Shown: piece after piece, positions 38,981 through 48,009 of the stretch
How the letters are laid out: every line of letters begins with the position of its first letter
Numbering within the stretch: position 1 is the first letter of the stretch
Assembly (NCBI RefSeq): GCF_004769665.1
Contig: NZ_RQGG01000029.1
Span: 80,124-144,123, forward strand
Length of the DNA: 64,000 nucleotides
Direction of reading: 5' to 3'
From: Leptospira kemamanensis
Lineage (GTDB): Bacteria > Spirochaetota > Leptospiria > Leptospirales > Leptospiraceae
Notes under the pieces: model-generated
What the model was told of the DNA's origin: nothing
The model's database searches: none
What the model saw: only the letters and a program-made list of their open reading frames with translations
Position numbers and translations under genes: made by a program

Positions 38981-39508
38981 TTGACTTTATCCCAATCTCT
39001 TTTTTGTTTTTTGTGCGTTCCAACCTTACTTTGGAGCGAAACTTCTGGATTTTCGACTTTATACACAGAATTTAAAAAAGGGAATTATTCTCTCGTTTCT
39101 AAACAATCGCTCCAATACCTAAATGGACGAGAACCTGAAAAAGATCCTCGGATTTTTTTTCTGTATGTTTCCACCGAGGAAAACTGGTCCCAACTTAAGT
39201 CTAAAGTGGGAAAGGAAGTTTCACCTAACTTTCGTTCCACTCCGCATTATTGGAATGCCATTTATTTGTTTATGGAACGAGCTCTTGTGTTTGGAGAATC
39301 GGATATACTCGTAGAATGGGGAAAAGAATTTCAAAAATCAGGAAAACAAAGTCCCAAATACAATGATGCTTTGTTATTATACGGTTTTGGTCTTATGGAT
39401 TTAAAAAACGATTCGGAAGCAAAAAAGATTTTTTCAGAAATTGAATCCAATTCTCCCTCCAAACACATTGTATCCCAGTTGGAAGAACTGAAATCGGTTG
39501 GAAAATAA
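38981..39508 (+). CDS. Exported hypothetical protein with TPR-like helices
   Basis: About 175 residues. TTG at 38981, directly after the zinc-ribbon stop, gives a clean signal peptide (TLSQSLFCFLCVPTLLWSE). The longer GTG start at 38951 would overlap that gene. The mature part is helical with alternating aromatic and Leu positions (ALLLYGFGLMDLKNDSEAKKIFSEIE) like a TPR. It is followed immediately by rsmD. No function can be assigned. Confidence 0.65.
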   Translation: MTLSQSLFCFLCVPTLLWSETSGFSTLYTEFKKGNYSLVSKQSLQYLNGREPEKDPRIFFLYVSTEENWSQLKSKVGKEVSPNFRSTPHYWNAIYLFMERALVFGESDILVEWGKEFQKSGKQSPKYNDALLLYGFGLMDLKNDSEAKKIFSEIESNSPSKHIVSQLEELKSVGK

Positions 39509-40123
39509 ATGAAAGGTTTAAGAGTATCACAAGGGAAATGGAAAGGAAAAGAAATTCCAAGTCCACCAGATGTTTCTGGCCATTTAAACTTTACCAACAG
39601 TTTGGTGAAAAAAGCAATATTTTCTCTGATGGACTCGCGATTACTTTCTTGGGGCCTTGGTTTTGAATCCGTTTTGTTTTGTGATTATTTTGCTGGCAGT
39701 GGGCAGATTTCCGCTGAGGCGTACAGTTTGTCCGTTAAACGTCTTCTTACGTATGAACTCGACCAAACCAGATTTCGAAATTTACATACTTTGTTTCGTG
39801 GAATACCCAACGTACAATTGTTTCGAAAAGATGCCACGAAACATGCATTAAAGTGGGAGTTGGGTGACGAATCAGCTTTTATTTTTTATTTGGATCCACC
39901 TTACACGTATTGGTCGGAAACTCCGGCTCGTATGAAGTTGATGTTGGAAGATTTGTATCAATTTTGCCTTTCTACAGGAAAACCTTTTTTAATCCTCTGT
40001 CAAATTCCAGAACACCAAAGTATCAACAATATATGGGTCAATGTTCCTCATAAAGTCAGAGAGTATGGAAGTCATTTCATCATCGAAACAGGTTATGAAA
40101 CAAACGAAACTTTGGAAAACTAA
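39509..40123 (+). CDS. rsmD: RsmD-family 16S rRNA guanine-N2 methyltransferase
   Basis: A 204-residue Rossmann methyltransferase. Motif I is YFAGSGQISAEA and the catalytic motif is LDPPYTYW (about residues 130-137), typical of N2-G methylation; RsmD modifies G966 of 16S rRNA. The N-terminal RVSQGKWKGKEIPSPP is characteristic of the family. Its 3' end overlaps pbpC by 29 bases. Confidence 0.88.
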   Translation: MKGLRVSQGKWKGKEIPSPPDVSGHLNFTNSLVKKAIFSLMDSRLLSWGLGFESVLFCDYFAGSGQISAEAYSLSVKRLLTYELDQTRFRNLHTLFRGIPNVQLFRKDATKHALKWELGDESAFIFYLDPPYTYWSETPARMKLMLEDLYQFCLSTGKPFLILCQIPEHQSINNIWVNVPHKVREYGSHFIIETGYETNETLEN

Positions 40124-42254
40124 GACCTTTGCGTTTCAAGGTTTGTTGTTAGCTGAGTTTTGTTTTTCTAAGCTCGGAATTTTTTTTGTTTCGATTTTAG
40201 GTTTCTGTCTTTTTCCCTCTGCACTTCTTTCTCTTCCCACTTATAACGAAGTCAAATCCCAATACCAACCTTCTGACATCCGTTTTTATGATAGAAAAGG
40301 AGAACTATTCCAAAGACTTCGTGTGCGTAAAGATTACCGTTCCGAAGATTGGGTGGAGTATTCTGAATTTCCAAAGTTTTTGGTGGAGACTATTCTTCAT
40401 GCCGAAGACAAACGATTTTTTGAACACCAGGGAATTGATGGCAATGCGATCATTGCATCTCTTTGGACGGGTTTCAAAGGTTCCAACCTACGGGGAGCAT
40501 CCACCATCTCCATGCAACTTGCGACCATTTTAGATCCTGAGTTACAACCCAATCGAAACAAACGAAAGTCTTTATTTCAAAAGATCAAACAAATCAATCG
40601 TGCGAAGGAATTGGAATCGATTTGGACCAAAGAGGAAATCTTCACTGCCTATCTCAATTTGATTTATTTTCGAGGGGAACTGAAAGGGATCTCAGCCGCG
40701 ACGAGTGGACTGTTTCGTAAGTCCGTAAGTGCCATCACTCCGAATGAATCTTATTTACTAGCTGCACTCATTCGTTCGCCTCAGAGTTCCATTGATACCA
40801 TCACAAAACGAGTTTGTGCCCTCAAATGGGAACGTGACGGAAACCAAACTGATTGTAGAGAGATTTCTCAATTCGTAAGAGAATCTTTATTTCGTAACAT
40901 CGATTATGTGCAGTTTCCCTCTCTTGTTCCTCTGTATGCAAAAGCCTTATACGAACTCGGTGTTTCAAACACACAAAGAATCGATAAAATCGAAACGTCT
41001 CTTTCCTTGTTTTATCAAAAAAAAGTGGAAGAGATTTTACGAAGGAATATCAAAACCTTAGAAAATCGAAACGTAAAAGATGGTGCAGTTCTAGTTTTAG
41101 AAAATAAAACGGGAAACATTTTGGTTTATGCTTCCAATATTGGAAAAGAAAGTTCTGTTTCCCAATTGGACTTAATTCGCACCAAACGACAAGTAGGTTC
41201 CACATTAAAACCTTTTGTTTACGCATTAAACTTTCAAAAGAAAAAACTCACACCAAATTCTATCCTTTCGGATTCCCCCATTGGAATTCCCGTTTACCAA
41301 GGGATTTACCGACCACTGAATTATGATAAATCCTACAAAGGAAATGTGACAGTAAAAGAAAGTTTGGCATCTTCTTTGAATATCCCGGCGATCCGTGCCT
41401 TGTCATTTTTAGATGTAAATGAATTTGTATCTGTATTGGAATCCTTAGGGATCCATGGTTTACAATATCCAGAATACTATGGTCCATCCTTGGCACTCGG
41501 TGCTGCAGATATTAGTTTATTAGAACTTACCAATGCCTATCGAGTGTTTGCCAATGCGGGAGTTTACTCACCCGTGTTGTGGGAATCCAAGGATCATTTT
41601 ACAGAACCCAAACAAATCTTTTCACCGCAAGTGAGTTATGAAATCTCTTCTATCCTTTCTGATAGAGAAGCAAGGTCTCTTGGATTTGGATGGGATAATT
41701 TTTTATCCACTTCTTATTACACGGCCGTGAAAACAGGTACAAGCCAAGATATGAGAGATAATTGGTGTATTGGTTATTCGGAACATTATACTGTTGGAGT
41801 TTGGGTCGGAAACCCCACAGGTGCTCCTATGTTAGATGTATCGGGTATCACCGGTGCTGCACCCGTTTGGCGAGAGACAATGGATGTCTTACATGAATCC
41901 CTGAGTTCTCAATTACATCCACTTCCTGAAGAAATGGGGAGTGAGGAAAACAATTTAAATGGGAAAGAAACTTCGTCTAATCTGAAGAGTCTAGAGAAAA
42001 CAAAATCTTATCGAATCCTGACACCAGTGAGTGGGAGTATTTTTGCCTTGGATCCTGATATACCAAGTGGCCGACAAAAAATCCTCTTTACAATTAGTTC
42101 TTATGATGTTTCGTATTCGTATCATTTAAACGATGTGTTTCTTGCGAAAGCAGGAGAACCTTATCTCTGGGAACCTAAAAAAGGAGAGTATCGTTTGGAA
42201 ATCAAAGACAAAGAAAAGAAAGTGGTTTCTTTGTCTTTTTTTGAAGTTCGGTAA
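40095..42254 (+). CDS. pbpC: Bifunctional penicillin-binding protein 1C
   Basis: About 719 residues (ATG at 40095; earlier Met codons extend further into rsmD). One transmembrane anchor is followed by the GT51 glycosyltransferase (about 70-240: ETILHAEDKRFFEHQGID, RGASTISMQL). The transpeptidase domain has VGSTLKPFVYA (SxxK), SSL-type middle residues and KTGTSQDMRDNWCIGYS. The C-terminal BiPBP-type beta domain covers about 620-719. It polymerises and crosslinks peptidoglycan in the periplasm. A thioesterase gene follows five bases later. Confidence 0.93.
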   Translation: MKQTKLWKTKTFAFQGLLLAEFCFSKLGIFFVSILGFCLFPSALLSLPTYNEVKSQYQPSDIRFYDRKGELFQRLRVRKDYRSEDWVEYSEFPKFLVETILHAEDKRFFEHQGIDGNAIIASLWTGFKGSNLRGASTISMQLATILDPELQPNRNKRKSLFQKIKQINRAKELESIWTKEEIFTAYLNLIYFRGELKGISAATSGLFRKSVSAITPNESYLLAALIRSPQSSIDTITKRVCALKWERDGNQTDCREISQFVRESLFRNIDYVQFPSLVPLYAKALYELGVSNTQRIDKIETSLSLFYQKKVEEILRRNIKTLENRNVKDGAVLVLENKTGNILVYASNIGKESSVSQLDLIRTKRQVGSTLKPFVYALNFQKKKLTPNSILSDSPIGIPVYQGIYRPLNYDKSYKGNVTVKESLASSLNIPAIRALSFLDVNEFVSVLESLGIHGLQYPEYYGPSLALGAADISLLELTNAYRVFANAGVYSPVLWESKDHFTEPKQIFSPQVSYEISSILSDREARSLGFGWDNFLSTSYYTAVKTGTSQDMRDNWCIGYSEHYTVGVWVGNPTGAPMLDVSGITGAAPVWRETMDVLHESLSSQLHPLPEEMGSEENNLNGKETSSNLKSLEKTKSYRILTPVSGSIFALDPDIPSGRQKILFTISSYDVSYSYHLNDVFLAKAGEPYLWEPKKGEYRLEIKDKEKKVVSLSFFEVR

Positions 42255-42259
42255 ATACC

Positions 42260-42685
42260 ATGTCAAAACCAACGAAGTACAAACACAAATTCATCCAACA
42301 AGTAGTCTGGGGAGAAATGGATGCATTTGGACATGTCAATAATGTAACCTATGTTCGTTATTTTGAATCGGCAAGAGCTGATTATTTTACGAAAGAAGGA
42401 CTTTGGGATTCTCCATTAAAACCAGTGAAAGCAGGCCCTGTGTTAACTCATTTGGATATGGACTATCGCAAACAAGTGGTTTTCCCCGCAACTCTCGAAA
42501 TTACTTTAGAAGTAAGTTCCATTTCCTCTCGTGCATTTTCCGTGATCTGTTCTATGTGGAATGAAGAAGAGGAATGTGTTCTCACAGGCAATGCTTCTTT
42601 TGTTTGGTTTGATTTTACCTTACAAAAACCTTCTGCTTTACCCGATTATTTTAAAACTAAATTCGGAAGTACTCATTTGGTATGA
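42260..42685 (+). CDS. Hotdog-fold acyl-CoA thioesterase (YbgC/4HBT type)
   Basis: A 141-residue single hotdog domain. The catalytic segment VVWGEMDAFGHVNNVTYVRYFESAR is the 4HBT signature with the conserved Asp. These enzymes hydrolyse acyl-CoA esters. It overlaps the next gene by four bases, which suggests coordinated expression with the SpoIIE phosphatase and the LPS permease, perhaps in envelope lipid metabolism. Substrate chain length is unknown. Confidence 0.9.
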   Translation: MSKPTKYKHKFIQQVVWGEMDAFGHVNNVTYVRYFESARADYFTKEGLWDSPLKPVKAGPVLTHLDMDYRKQVVFPATLEITLEVSSISSRAFSVICSMWNEEEECVLTGNASFVWFDFTLQKPSALPDYFKTKFGSTHLV

Positions 42686-43965
42686 AGTCACAAAGTACAG
42701 AAGATCCTTTCAAACTTGATGATGAAGTACTAAAAATCTCAAGAATCTGTCTTGTTGTTTTTTCTAGTTTTATTGGATTTGGAATCTTTGCGCCAGTGGA
42801 TGAACTAGGATTGTATGATCCGAAGTGGATTCGAATTATACATGCATCTGTCACCATTAGTTTTTTTGTCGCTACTTACTTTGTCAAATGGATACGGATC
42901 AAAATCCAAGCCATCATGTTCGTATTCTTTTATACGATGAGTGCCCATTCCTTAATTTTACTCTATTGGAATTCATTGTACATCGGTTATCTGGTGGGCA
43001 TGATATTGGTTTTGACTTGTATCGGAGTTAGTTTTGTGGACAGACGTTCTCTTGTTTCGTATTTGGGAACCGTTACTTCGGCAGGAATTCTGGTAGGGAT
43101 ATATACAAAAGAACACCAAGTAGATTTACCACTTTATTTATCTGCCATCATCACACCTGCTTTGGTTTCCTACCTAACACTCAATATACGGCTTAGCTCT
43201 GTTGAGAAACTAAGGATTTCTGAATCCCAACTCAAAAAATTCCAAGATCGTATGTTAAATGAGTTGGAACTCGCCAATGAAACCCAATCCAATTTAGTGA
43301 CAACGGATTGGCCGAAAAAAAAGGGAATCAAAATCCATTCCTTTTTTCGATCCTTTGACCAAGTAGGGGGAGATGCCATCAGTTATTTGGAACGGGAAGA
43401 TGGACAGATGGCACTCTTTTTTGCAGATGTTTCTGGTCATGGAATTGCTTCGGCAATGGTTTCTGCGATGGCGGTGTTGGCTTTCAAAATCCATGGAAAC
43501 AAAAACGCACCCTCAGAATGTTTAAAAGCAATCCATGATGATCTGCAATCACTTGTTCCGAACAATCATATCAGTGCTTGTGTTCTATTTTTTGATTCCG
43601 AATCAAAACAGATGCACTATTCCATAGCGGGTCATCCTCCCATCATCCACATCACGAAAGAAAATGGACCAAATTTTTTAGAAGGGCTTGGAACTCTCAT
43701 CGTTTCCTTTTTGAAACCGAATTTAAAAAATTATGAGATCACTCTTTCCTCTGGTGATCGAATATTATTGTATTCCGATGGAATTTTGGAAGTATTTGAT
43801 GAATCCGGTGAGATGTACGGGGATGAACATTTGTTTTCAGCAATCAAAAATCATTCTGACAAAAAAGGTGATACATTTTTAACTGCTATTTATGAAGACT
43901 CTATGTCATATTCTGCCAAGCGGATTTCTGATGATATGAGTATGTTATTATTGGAAATACAATGA
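42682..43965 (+). CDS. Membrane-bound SpoIIE-family phosphatase
   Basis: A 427-residue protein with six hydrophobic segments in residues 15-170, then a short coiled coil and a SpoIIE/PP2C domain (about 215-427). Metal aspartates occur in QVGGDAIS, FFADVSGHGIASAM, YSDGILEV and DDMSMLLL. The membrane half may sense a signal that controls phosphatase activity toward STAS proteins. It overlaps both neighbours by four bases. Confidence 0.9.
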   Translation: MKSQSTEDPFKLDDEVLKISRICLVVFSSFIGFGIFAPVDELGLYDPKWIRIIHASVTISFFVATYFVKWIRIKIQAIMFVFFYTMSAHSLILLYWNSLYIGYLVGMILVLTCIGVSFVDRRSLVSYLGTVTSAGILVGIYTKEHQVDLPLYLSAIITPALVSYLTLNIRLSSVEKLRISESQLKKFQDRMLNELELANETQSNLVTTDWPKKKGIKIHSFFRSFDQVGGDAISYLEREDGQMALFFADVSGHGIASAMVSAMAVLAFKIHGNKNAPSECLKAIHDDLQSLVPNNHISACVLFFDSESKQMHYSIAGHPPIIHITKENGPNFLEGLGTLIVSFLKPNLKNYEITLSSGDRILLYSDGILEVFDESGEMYGDEHLFSAIKNHSDKKGDTFLTAIYEDSMSYSAKRISDDMSMLLLEIQ

Positions 43966-45098
43966 ACCTTATTTTAACACCGTTTCTCTGGTTCAAACGA
44001 GAGTTTATTCCATTTCGAACTCTTGACAGGTATCTATTTTTTGATTTTTTCAAAACCTTTTTAGGCACACTCATCATGTTAACATCGATGATTGTGATTT
44101 ATAAATTCACCGATGTGATGAAGTATTTGGTTTCCTCAAAGGTAAATCAATCTCATGTCTATTTACATGTATTGTATTCCTTACCTTCGATGGTGGATCA
44201 AGTTGTTGCTCCCGCCCTTATGTTTTCTGTTTGTTTTGTCATTGGACAATTCAGTGTGAACAAAGAGCTTGTAGCCATGATGGTGGCAGGAGTTTCGTTT
44301 ATCCGAATCATCACACCAATTTTGTTTTTTGGAATCGTGATTTGGCTTGTGATGACTCTCTTTGGACAAATCGTTGTGATCCCTGCCAACAAAAAAGCTC
44401 AAAGCGAATATAGCATTATGGTAAAAGGTTCCAATCGACTGATTGATTTTGTCTACCAATTGCATATCAAAGGTAAAAAAGGTTTTTATTATGTATATTG
44501 GATCGATGAAAAAGAAAACACAATCAAAGGTGGATTCAATTATATTGAAATGACAAGTGAAGGTACTCCCACCTATACAGTCACATCTCAAAAAGCAAAA
44601 TACATTTCCAATCCACATAGTTGGGTTTTGTATGATGCAGAAGAAGTGAGATTCAATGAAAATCTAGAACTTGTTTCCAGAATCAAATATGCAGAAAAAA
44701 CATATGATTTCCCGGAAGACTTGGCTTATTTTTCCAAACCGATTCGTAACCCCGAGGAAATGAATTTTTTTGAACTTTCCGATGAAATCGAATCTCGGAT
44801 TACCAAAGGAATTCCATTTCGCAATGTCATTGTCCAACAACATATGGCCTTTGCTATGCCACTCATGTCCTTTGTCGTTGTTACACTCGGTGCACTTGCG
44901 GGTGCAATCACCAAACGATCTGCAGGTGTTGCAAGTCTTGGATTAACCATTGCCGTAGTATTATTGTATTATATTTTAAACTCTACTGCAAAGACACTTG
45001 CGGAAAATGGAGCATTGCCGATCTGGCTTGGGATGTGGATGACACCAGTCATCTTCACTTATGCGGCATACTTTTTATACCGAAGAATGAATATCTAA
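43962..45098 (+). CDS. LptF/LptG-type LPS export permease
   Basis: A 378-residue YjgP/YjgQ family protein with six transmembrane segments (three N-terminal, three C-terminal) around a periplasmic beta-jellyroll. LDRYLFFDFFKTFLGTL at the start and PLMSFVVVTLGALAGAITKRSAG near the end are characteristic. It would pair with a second subunit and LptB to extract LPS from the inner membrane. LptF and LptG cannot be told apart here. A terminator follows. Confidence 0.9.
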   Translation: MNLILTPFLWFKREFIPFRTLDRYLFFDFFKTFLGTLIMLTSMIVIYKFTDVMKYLVSSKVNQSHVYLHVLYSLPSMVDQVVAPALMFSVCFVIGQFSVNKELVAMMVAGVSFIRIITPILFFGIVIWLVMTLFGQIVVIPANKKAQSEYSIMVKGSNRLIDFVYQLHIKGKKGFYYVYWIDEKENTIKGGFNYIEMTSEGTPTYTVTSQKAKYISNPHSWVLYDAEEVRFNENLELVSRIKYAEKTYDFPEDLAYFSKPIRNPEEMNFFELSDEIESRITKGIPFRNVIVQQHMAFAMPLMSFVVVTLGALAGAITKRSAGVASLGLTIAVVLLYYILNSTAKTLAENGALPIWLGMWMTPVIFTYAAYFLYRRMNI

Positions 45099-45123
45099 CG
45101 AAAGAGAGGTTCTCTCGTTTTTT
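45097..45123 (+). terminator. Terminator of the pbpC-lptG operon
   Basis: Stem AACG(AA)AGAGA pairs with TCTCT CGTT around a GGT loop, with a two-base bulge, followed by six T. Lies directly at the stop codon of the permease gene. Confidence 0.7.
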
Positions 45124-45182
45124 GGAACGTAGGTTTTGATTGGGAAGAGACGGTTGTTTTTTCTGGAATCTGAGTTTCAAAC

Positions 45183-45222
45183 GATGTTACCTTTTACCTG
45201 TTTGCCAAGAAAAGATAACATC
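45183..45222. other. Long imperfect hairpin in the 45099-45262 gap
   Basis: GATGTTA, one mismatch, CTTTT (45183-45195) pairs with AAAAG, one base, TAACATC (45210-45222) around a 14-base loop. It lies about 40 bases after the minus-strand FAD-oxidase stop. No T-run follows on either strand, so it may be a 3'UTR structure rather than a terminator. The rest of the 164-base gap shows nothing else. Confidence 0.45.
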
Positions 45223-45262
45223 ACTTAGAGCAGAGTTTGGATTTGGATCTCTAGCGAGAAAT

Positions 45263-46702
45263 TTAAGTTAAAAACACTCGTTTGTATAAATCCGTTTGTA
45301 AAATTCCCTTTGGATCATACTTCTTTTTTAAGGTATAAAACTTTTTCAGGTTTTCTTTAGGAAAGTAGGATTCCATTACTCGTTTGCGGAGTGTAGAGTC
45401 CTTTGCGAAATAAAATCTACCTTTGTGTTTCAAAACGATTTCATCTAATTCATAACACAGAGACCATAATTTTTCACGATTTCCTTTTGTAACAGGGAAA
45501 TCCATCGCCATAGAAAATCCATCCACGGCATGAGTGAGAAGGAAAGGATCTGGTTTGTGTTTTTTGAATACAGAGAGATAGTTTACAATCCCACGTTCTT
45601 GGCATTTTGTGAATATTTCACGGAACGCTTGTTTGGCGTTTTCCTTGGGAATGAACACTTGGTATTGGATCATTGAACCTGGTTTGTATACAAATTTCCA
45701 ATTAGGTACGTAATCCAATAAAAATGCATACTCGGCGTGGCCTTGGTAATACGCTTTGTGGTTTACTAAAATGCTTGCGATACATTTTGCCAAATTGATC
45801 ATTCGCATTCCAAAATTGAAACTGAATGGACGCATGAGGATCCACATCCATTTTTTTGGAATCACGTAAAACAAACGAGTAGGAAGGTGTTGTCTTTCTA
45901 ACAAACAATTACCTGGAAAATCAGGATCTTCCCCTTCTTTTAAGTTGGTTGCTTTATGAATTTGGCCACGACCAAGAGATTTACCGGAAGCAAAGGCATC
46001 AATCCATCCTACTAGATAATCAGCGGATTGGTAATGTTCTTCAAAATAAGTAAACAACTCATCAAAGTTACGAACATACACTGGATCAATTTTCATTTTT
46101 CCAGAATAAATTGGTTTCATTTTGATTTGAACTGTCAAAAAACAACCTAACATCCCAAAGCCGGAGATTGCAGAGTAAAAAAGGTCAGAATTTTTTTTAG
46201 GAGAACAAACTAAGATATCACCTTTTGCTGTTAAAAAAGTAAATTCTTTGATGTGTTCACCGATGGTTCCCACTTTAAAATTATTTTTTCCATGAATGTT
46301 CATGGAGAGTGCGCCACCGAGAGTAGGCATCATCGTTCCCGAAACAACTGGGGGCCAAAAGCCATTTTCAATTCCTGTTTCCCAAAGGTCTTTGATCCTT
46401 GCTCCGGACTGAACTGTCATCACACCTGTTTTTAAATTAAAATCTAAAACCTTATTGAATCGAGTTAAATCCAAAACGATTCCATCATTATTGGTGGATG
46501 CATCTCCATAACTACAACCACCACCACGTAACGCGATTTTGGTGCCAGTTTGGTTTGCCCAAACAAATAGTTCTTTGATTTCTTCTTCTGTTTCTGGACG
46601 AAATACAGGAGACATGGAAAAAGAACTCATTCCCCATGCTTCTACTTTTTCTTTTTTGGGGATTTTGATATCGGGAACGGATTTTGTTTTTTTTGTAACC
46701 AT
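45263..46702 (-). CDS. FAD-binding oxidoreductase, DprE1-like
   Basis: A 479-residue VAO/PCMH-fold flavoenzyme. [12 protein letters not shown] (59-70), [11 protein letters not shown] (His137), MIQYQVFIP (344-352) and the C-terminal FAKDSTLRK (Lys434, matching mycobacterial Lys418) align with DprE1, which oxidises decaprenylphosphoryl-ribose as the first half of an epimerisation to arabinose. The position of mycobacterial Cys387 is Ala399 (SMAMDFP). The upstream gene is a short-chain dehydrogenase like DprE2, one base away. The exact polyprenyl-sugar substrate is inferred, not shown. Confidence 0.78.
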   Translation of the reverse strand: MVTKKTKSVPDIKIPKKEKVEAWGMSSFSMSPVFRPETEEEIKELFVWANQTGTKIALRGGGCSYGDASTNNDGIVLDLTRFNKVLDFNLKTGVMTVQSGARIKDLWETGIENGFWPPVVSGTMMPTLGGALSMNIHGKNNFKVGTIGEHIKEFTFLTAKGDILVCSPKKNSDLFYSAISGFGMLGCFLTVQIKMKPIYSGKMKIDPVYVRNFDELFTYFEEHYQSADYLVGWIDAFASGKSLGRGQIHKATNLKEGEDPDFPGNCLLERQHLPTRLFYVIPKKWMWILMRPFSFNFGMRMINLAKCIASILVNHKAYYQGHAEYAFLLDYVPNWKFVYKPGSMIQYQVFIPKENAKQAFREIFTKCQERGIVNYLSVFKKHKPDPFLLTHAVDGFSMAMDFPVTKGNREKLWSLCYELDEIVLKHKGRFYFAKDSTLRKRVMESYFPKENLKKFYTLKKKYDPKGILQTDLYKRVFLT

Positions 46703-46703
46703 A

Positions 46704-47456
46704 TTATATACTCAATTTCTTAAAAATAAAATTGGGAATGTTTCTTATGATGAGTGCCACAAGTGCCCAAATTCCAGGAACAAACGCTTCGTCTTTTCCA
46801 CTGGCAACGATGGCACGAATTTTTTCTGCAGCTTCTTCTGCCGAAATCGCTTTTAATAATCCTTTTTCTGGTAAGGTTAAACCCTTTGTCATATCTGTTT
46901 TGACAAATCCTGGTTTAATCGTTGTTACTCGGACATTGACTTCCGATAATCGGTTGCGAAGTGCTTCCAAGTAGGTATTGAGGCCAGCTTTGGAAGCGTT
47001 ATAAACGGGATTCCCTTTTCTTCCTCTTTCCCCTGCGATGGAAGAGATTCCAACAATCTTACCTGATTTTTGTTTGGTAAAATAAGTAGCGACGGGGTTT
47101 AAAAATGCGACGGCACCTAAAAGATTGACGTTTAACATTTCTAAATCTTTTTCCGTGTTGTATTCTTCTTTGGAAATCTCAGGCATCACACCGGAGGCAA
47201 AATACACTTCGTCTAGTCCTCCTAGAAGGGAGACTGCTTTTTGGAAGGTTTTTTCTGCAGATACAAATTTTGTTACATCAAAGACCAAAGGAAAGGCTCG
47301 TTTCTCCTTGGACTTGTTGCCTAGTTTGGCAATGGCTTCTAGAGACTTTTCCCGTCTCGCTAAAAGGACCACCGAGGACCCAGCGTTCAATTCTTGTTCA
47401 GCAATGGCTTTTCCGATCCCACTCGAGGCACCGACGATGATTATTTTTTTCCCCAT
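46704..47456 (-). CDS. Short-chain dehydrogenase, DprE2-like
   Basis: A 250-residue SDR. The NAD(P)-binding motif is [12 protein letters not shown] at residues 7-18, the NAG-type motif is FASGVMPEI, and catalytic SSIAGERG...YNASKAG supplies Ser, Tyr and Lys. It lies one base upstream of the DprE1-like gene. In actinobacteria DprE2 reduces the 2-keto intermediate made by DprE1. The neighbourhood supports the same role here; by sequence alone it could be a generic SDR. Confidence 0.75.
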   Translation of the reverse strand: MGKKIIIVGASSGIGKAIAEQELNAGSSVVLLARREKSLEAIAKLGNKSKEKRAFPLVFDVTKFVSAEKTFQKAVSLLGGLDEVYFASGVMPEISKEEYNTEKDLEMLNVNLLGAVAFLNPVATYFTKQKSGKIVGISSIAGERGRKGNPVYNASKAGLNTYLEALRNRLSEVNVRVTTIKPGFVKTDMTKGLTLPEKGLLKAISAEEAAEKIRAIVASGKDEAFVPGIWALVALIIRNIPNFIFKKLSI

Positions 47457-47507
47457 GTTTACGTTTTTTTGGTTTAATCGAATCTGGCAAGTGGTTTCAA
47501 TAGGGTT

Positions 47508-48008
47508 GTGCCCGTAAATGAGAGAATCCTGATCGACGGGATGAACCTAATGTATAAATTCCCTGACCTGGCGTTTTGTCTGGGGGAATATCGCCTCCAA
47601 GAGGCAAGGTTTGGACTACTTGTACACTTGAAACGGCATTTCCCAGACCTTCGTAACCGCAAGGTTCTCGTCTTTTTTGACGGAAAGAAGGAGTTACTTT
47701 CCGATTGTTATTCGGAAGAATGGGAGGGATTTTCGATTCATTATAGCCACGAAAAAAAAGCAGACGAACTGATCATTGGATATTTGAATTTTTGTGAAGT
47801 ACCTTCACAATGTTTGGTGGTGACTTCAGATAAAGAGATTTTGAGTTTTGCAAGAAGGCTCCGAGCCAAACGAAAATCTTCGGAAGAATTTTATGCGGAA
47901 TGGGTGAAACGGGAAACAGAAGTGGATGAAACTGAGTTTAATCACCTGAAAGAAGGATTGACACCAAGTTCTGAAAGCGATTACTGGGAGAGACAATTCC
48001 TACCTTGA
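47508..48008 (+). CDS. NYN-domain (YacP-like) putative ribonuclease
   Basis: A 166-residue protein with a PIN/NYN fold. ILIDGMNLMYKFP at the start gives the first catalytic Asp, VLVFFDGKKE the second strand, KADELIIGYL the middle acidic pair and VVTSDKEILSFAR the last. YacP-like proteins are implicated in rRNA or RNA processing. The start is GTG at 47508. The MBOAT gene begins one base after the stop. Confidence 0.82.
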   Translation: MPVNERILIDGMNLMYKFPDLAFCLGEYRLQEARFGLLVHLKRHFPDLRNRKVLVFFDGKKELLSDCYSEEWEGFSIHYSHEKKADELIIGYLNFCEVPSQCLVVTSDKEILSFARRLRAKRKSSEEFYAEWVKRETEVDETEFNHLKEGLTPSSESDYWERQFLP

Positions 48009-48009
48009 T

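Noticed and set aside
38730..39023. Ser-rich N-terminal extension of the minus-strand TPR-like membrane protein
   Set aside because: It overlaps the zinc-ribbon gene and the start of the exported gene on the plus strand, is low complexity, and the ATG at 38729 directly precedes the membrane helix.
40041..40094. Earlier start codons for pbpC
   Set aside because: They overlap rsmD further and add no family-conserved residues; the ATG at 40095 leads into the transmembrane anchor.
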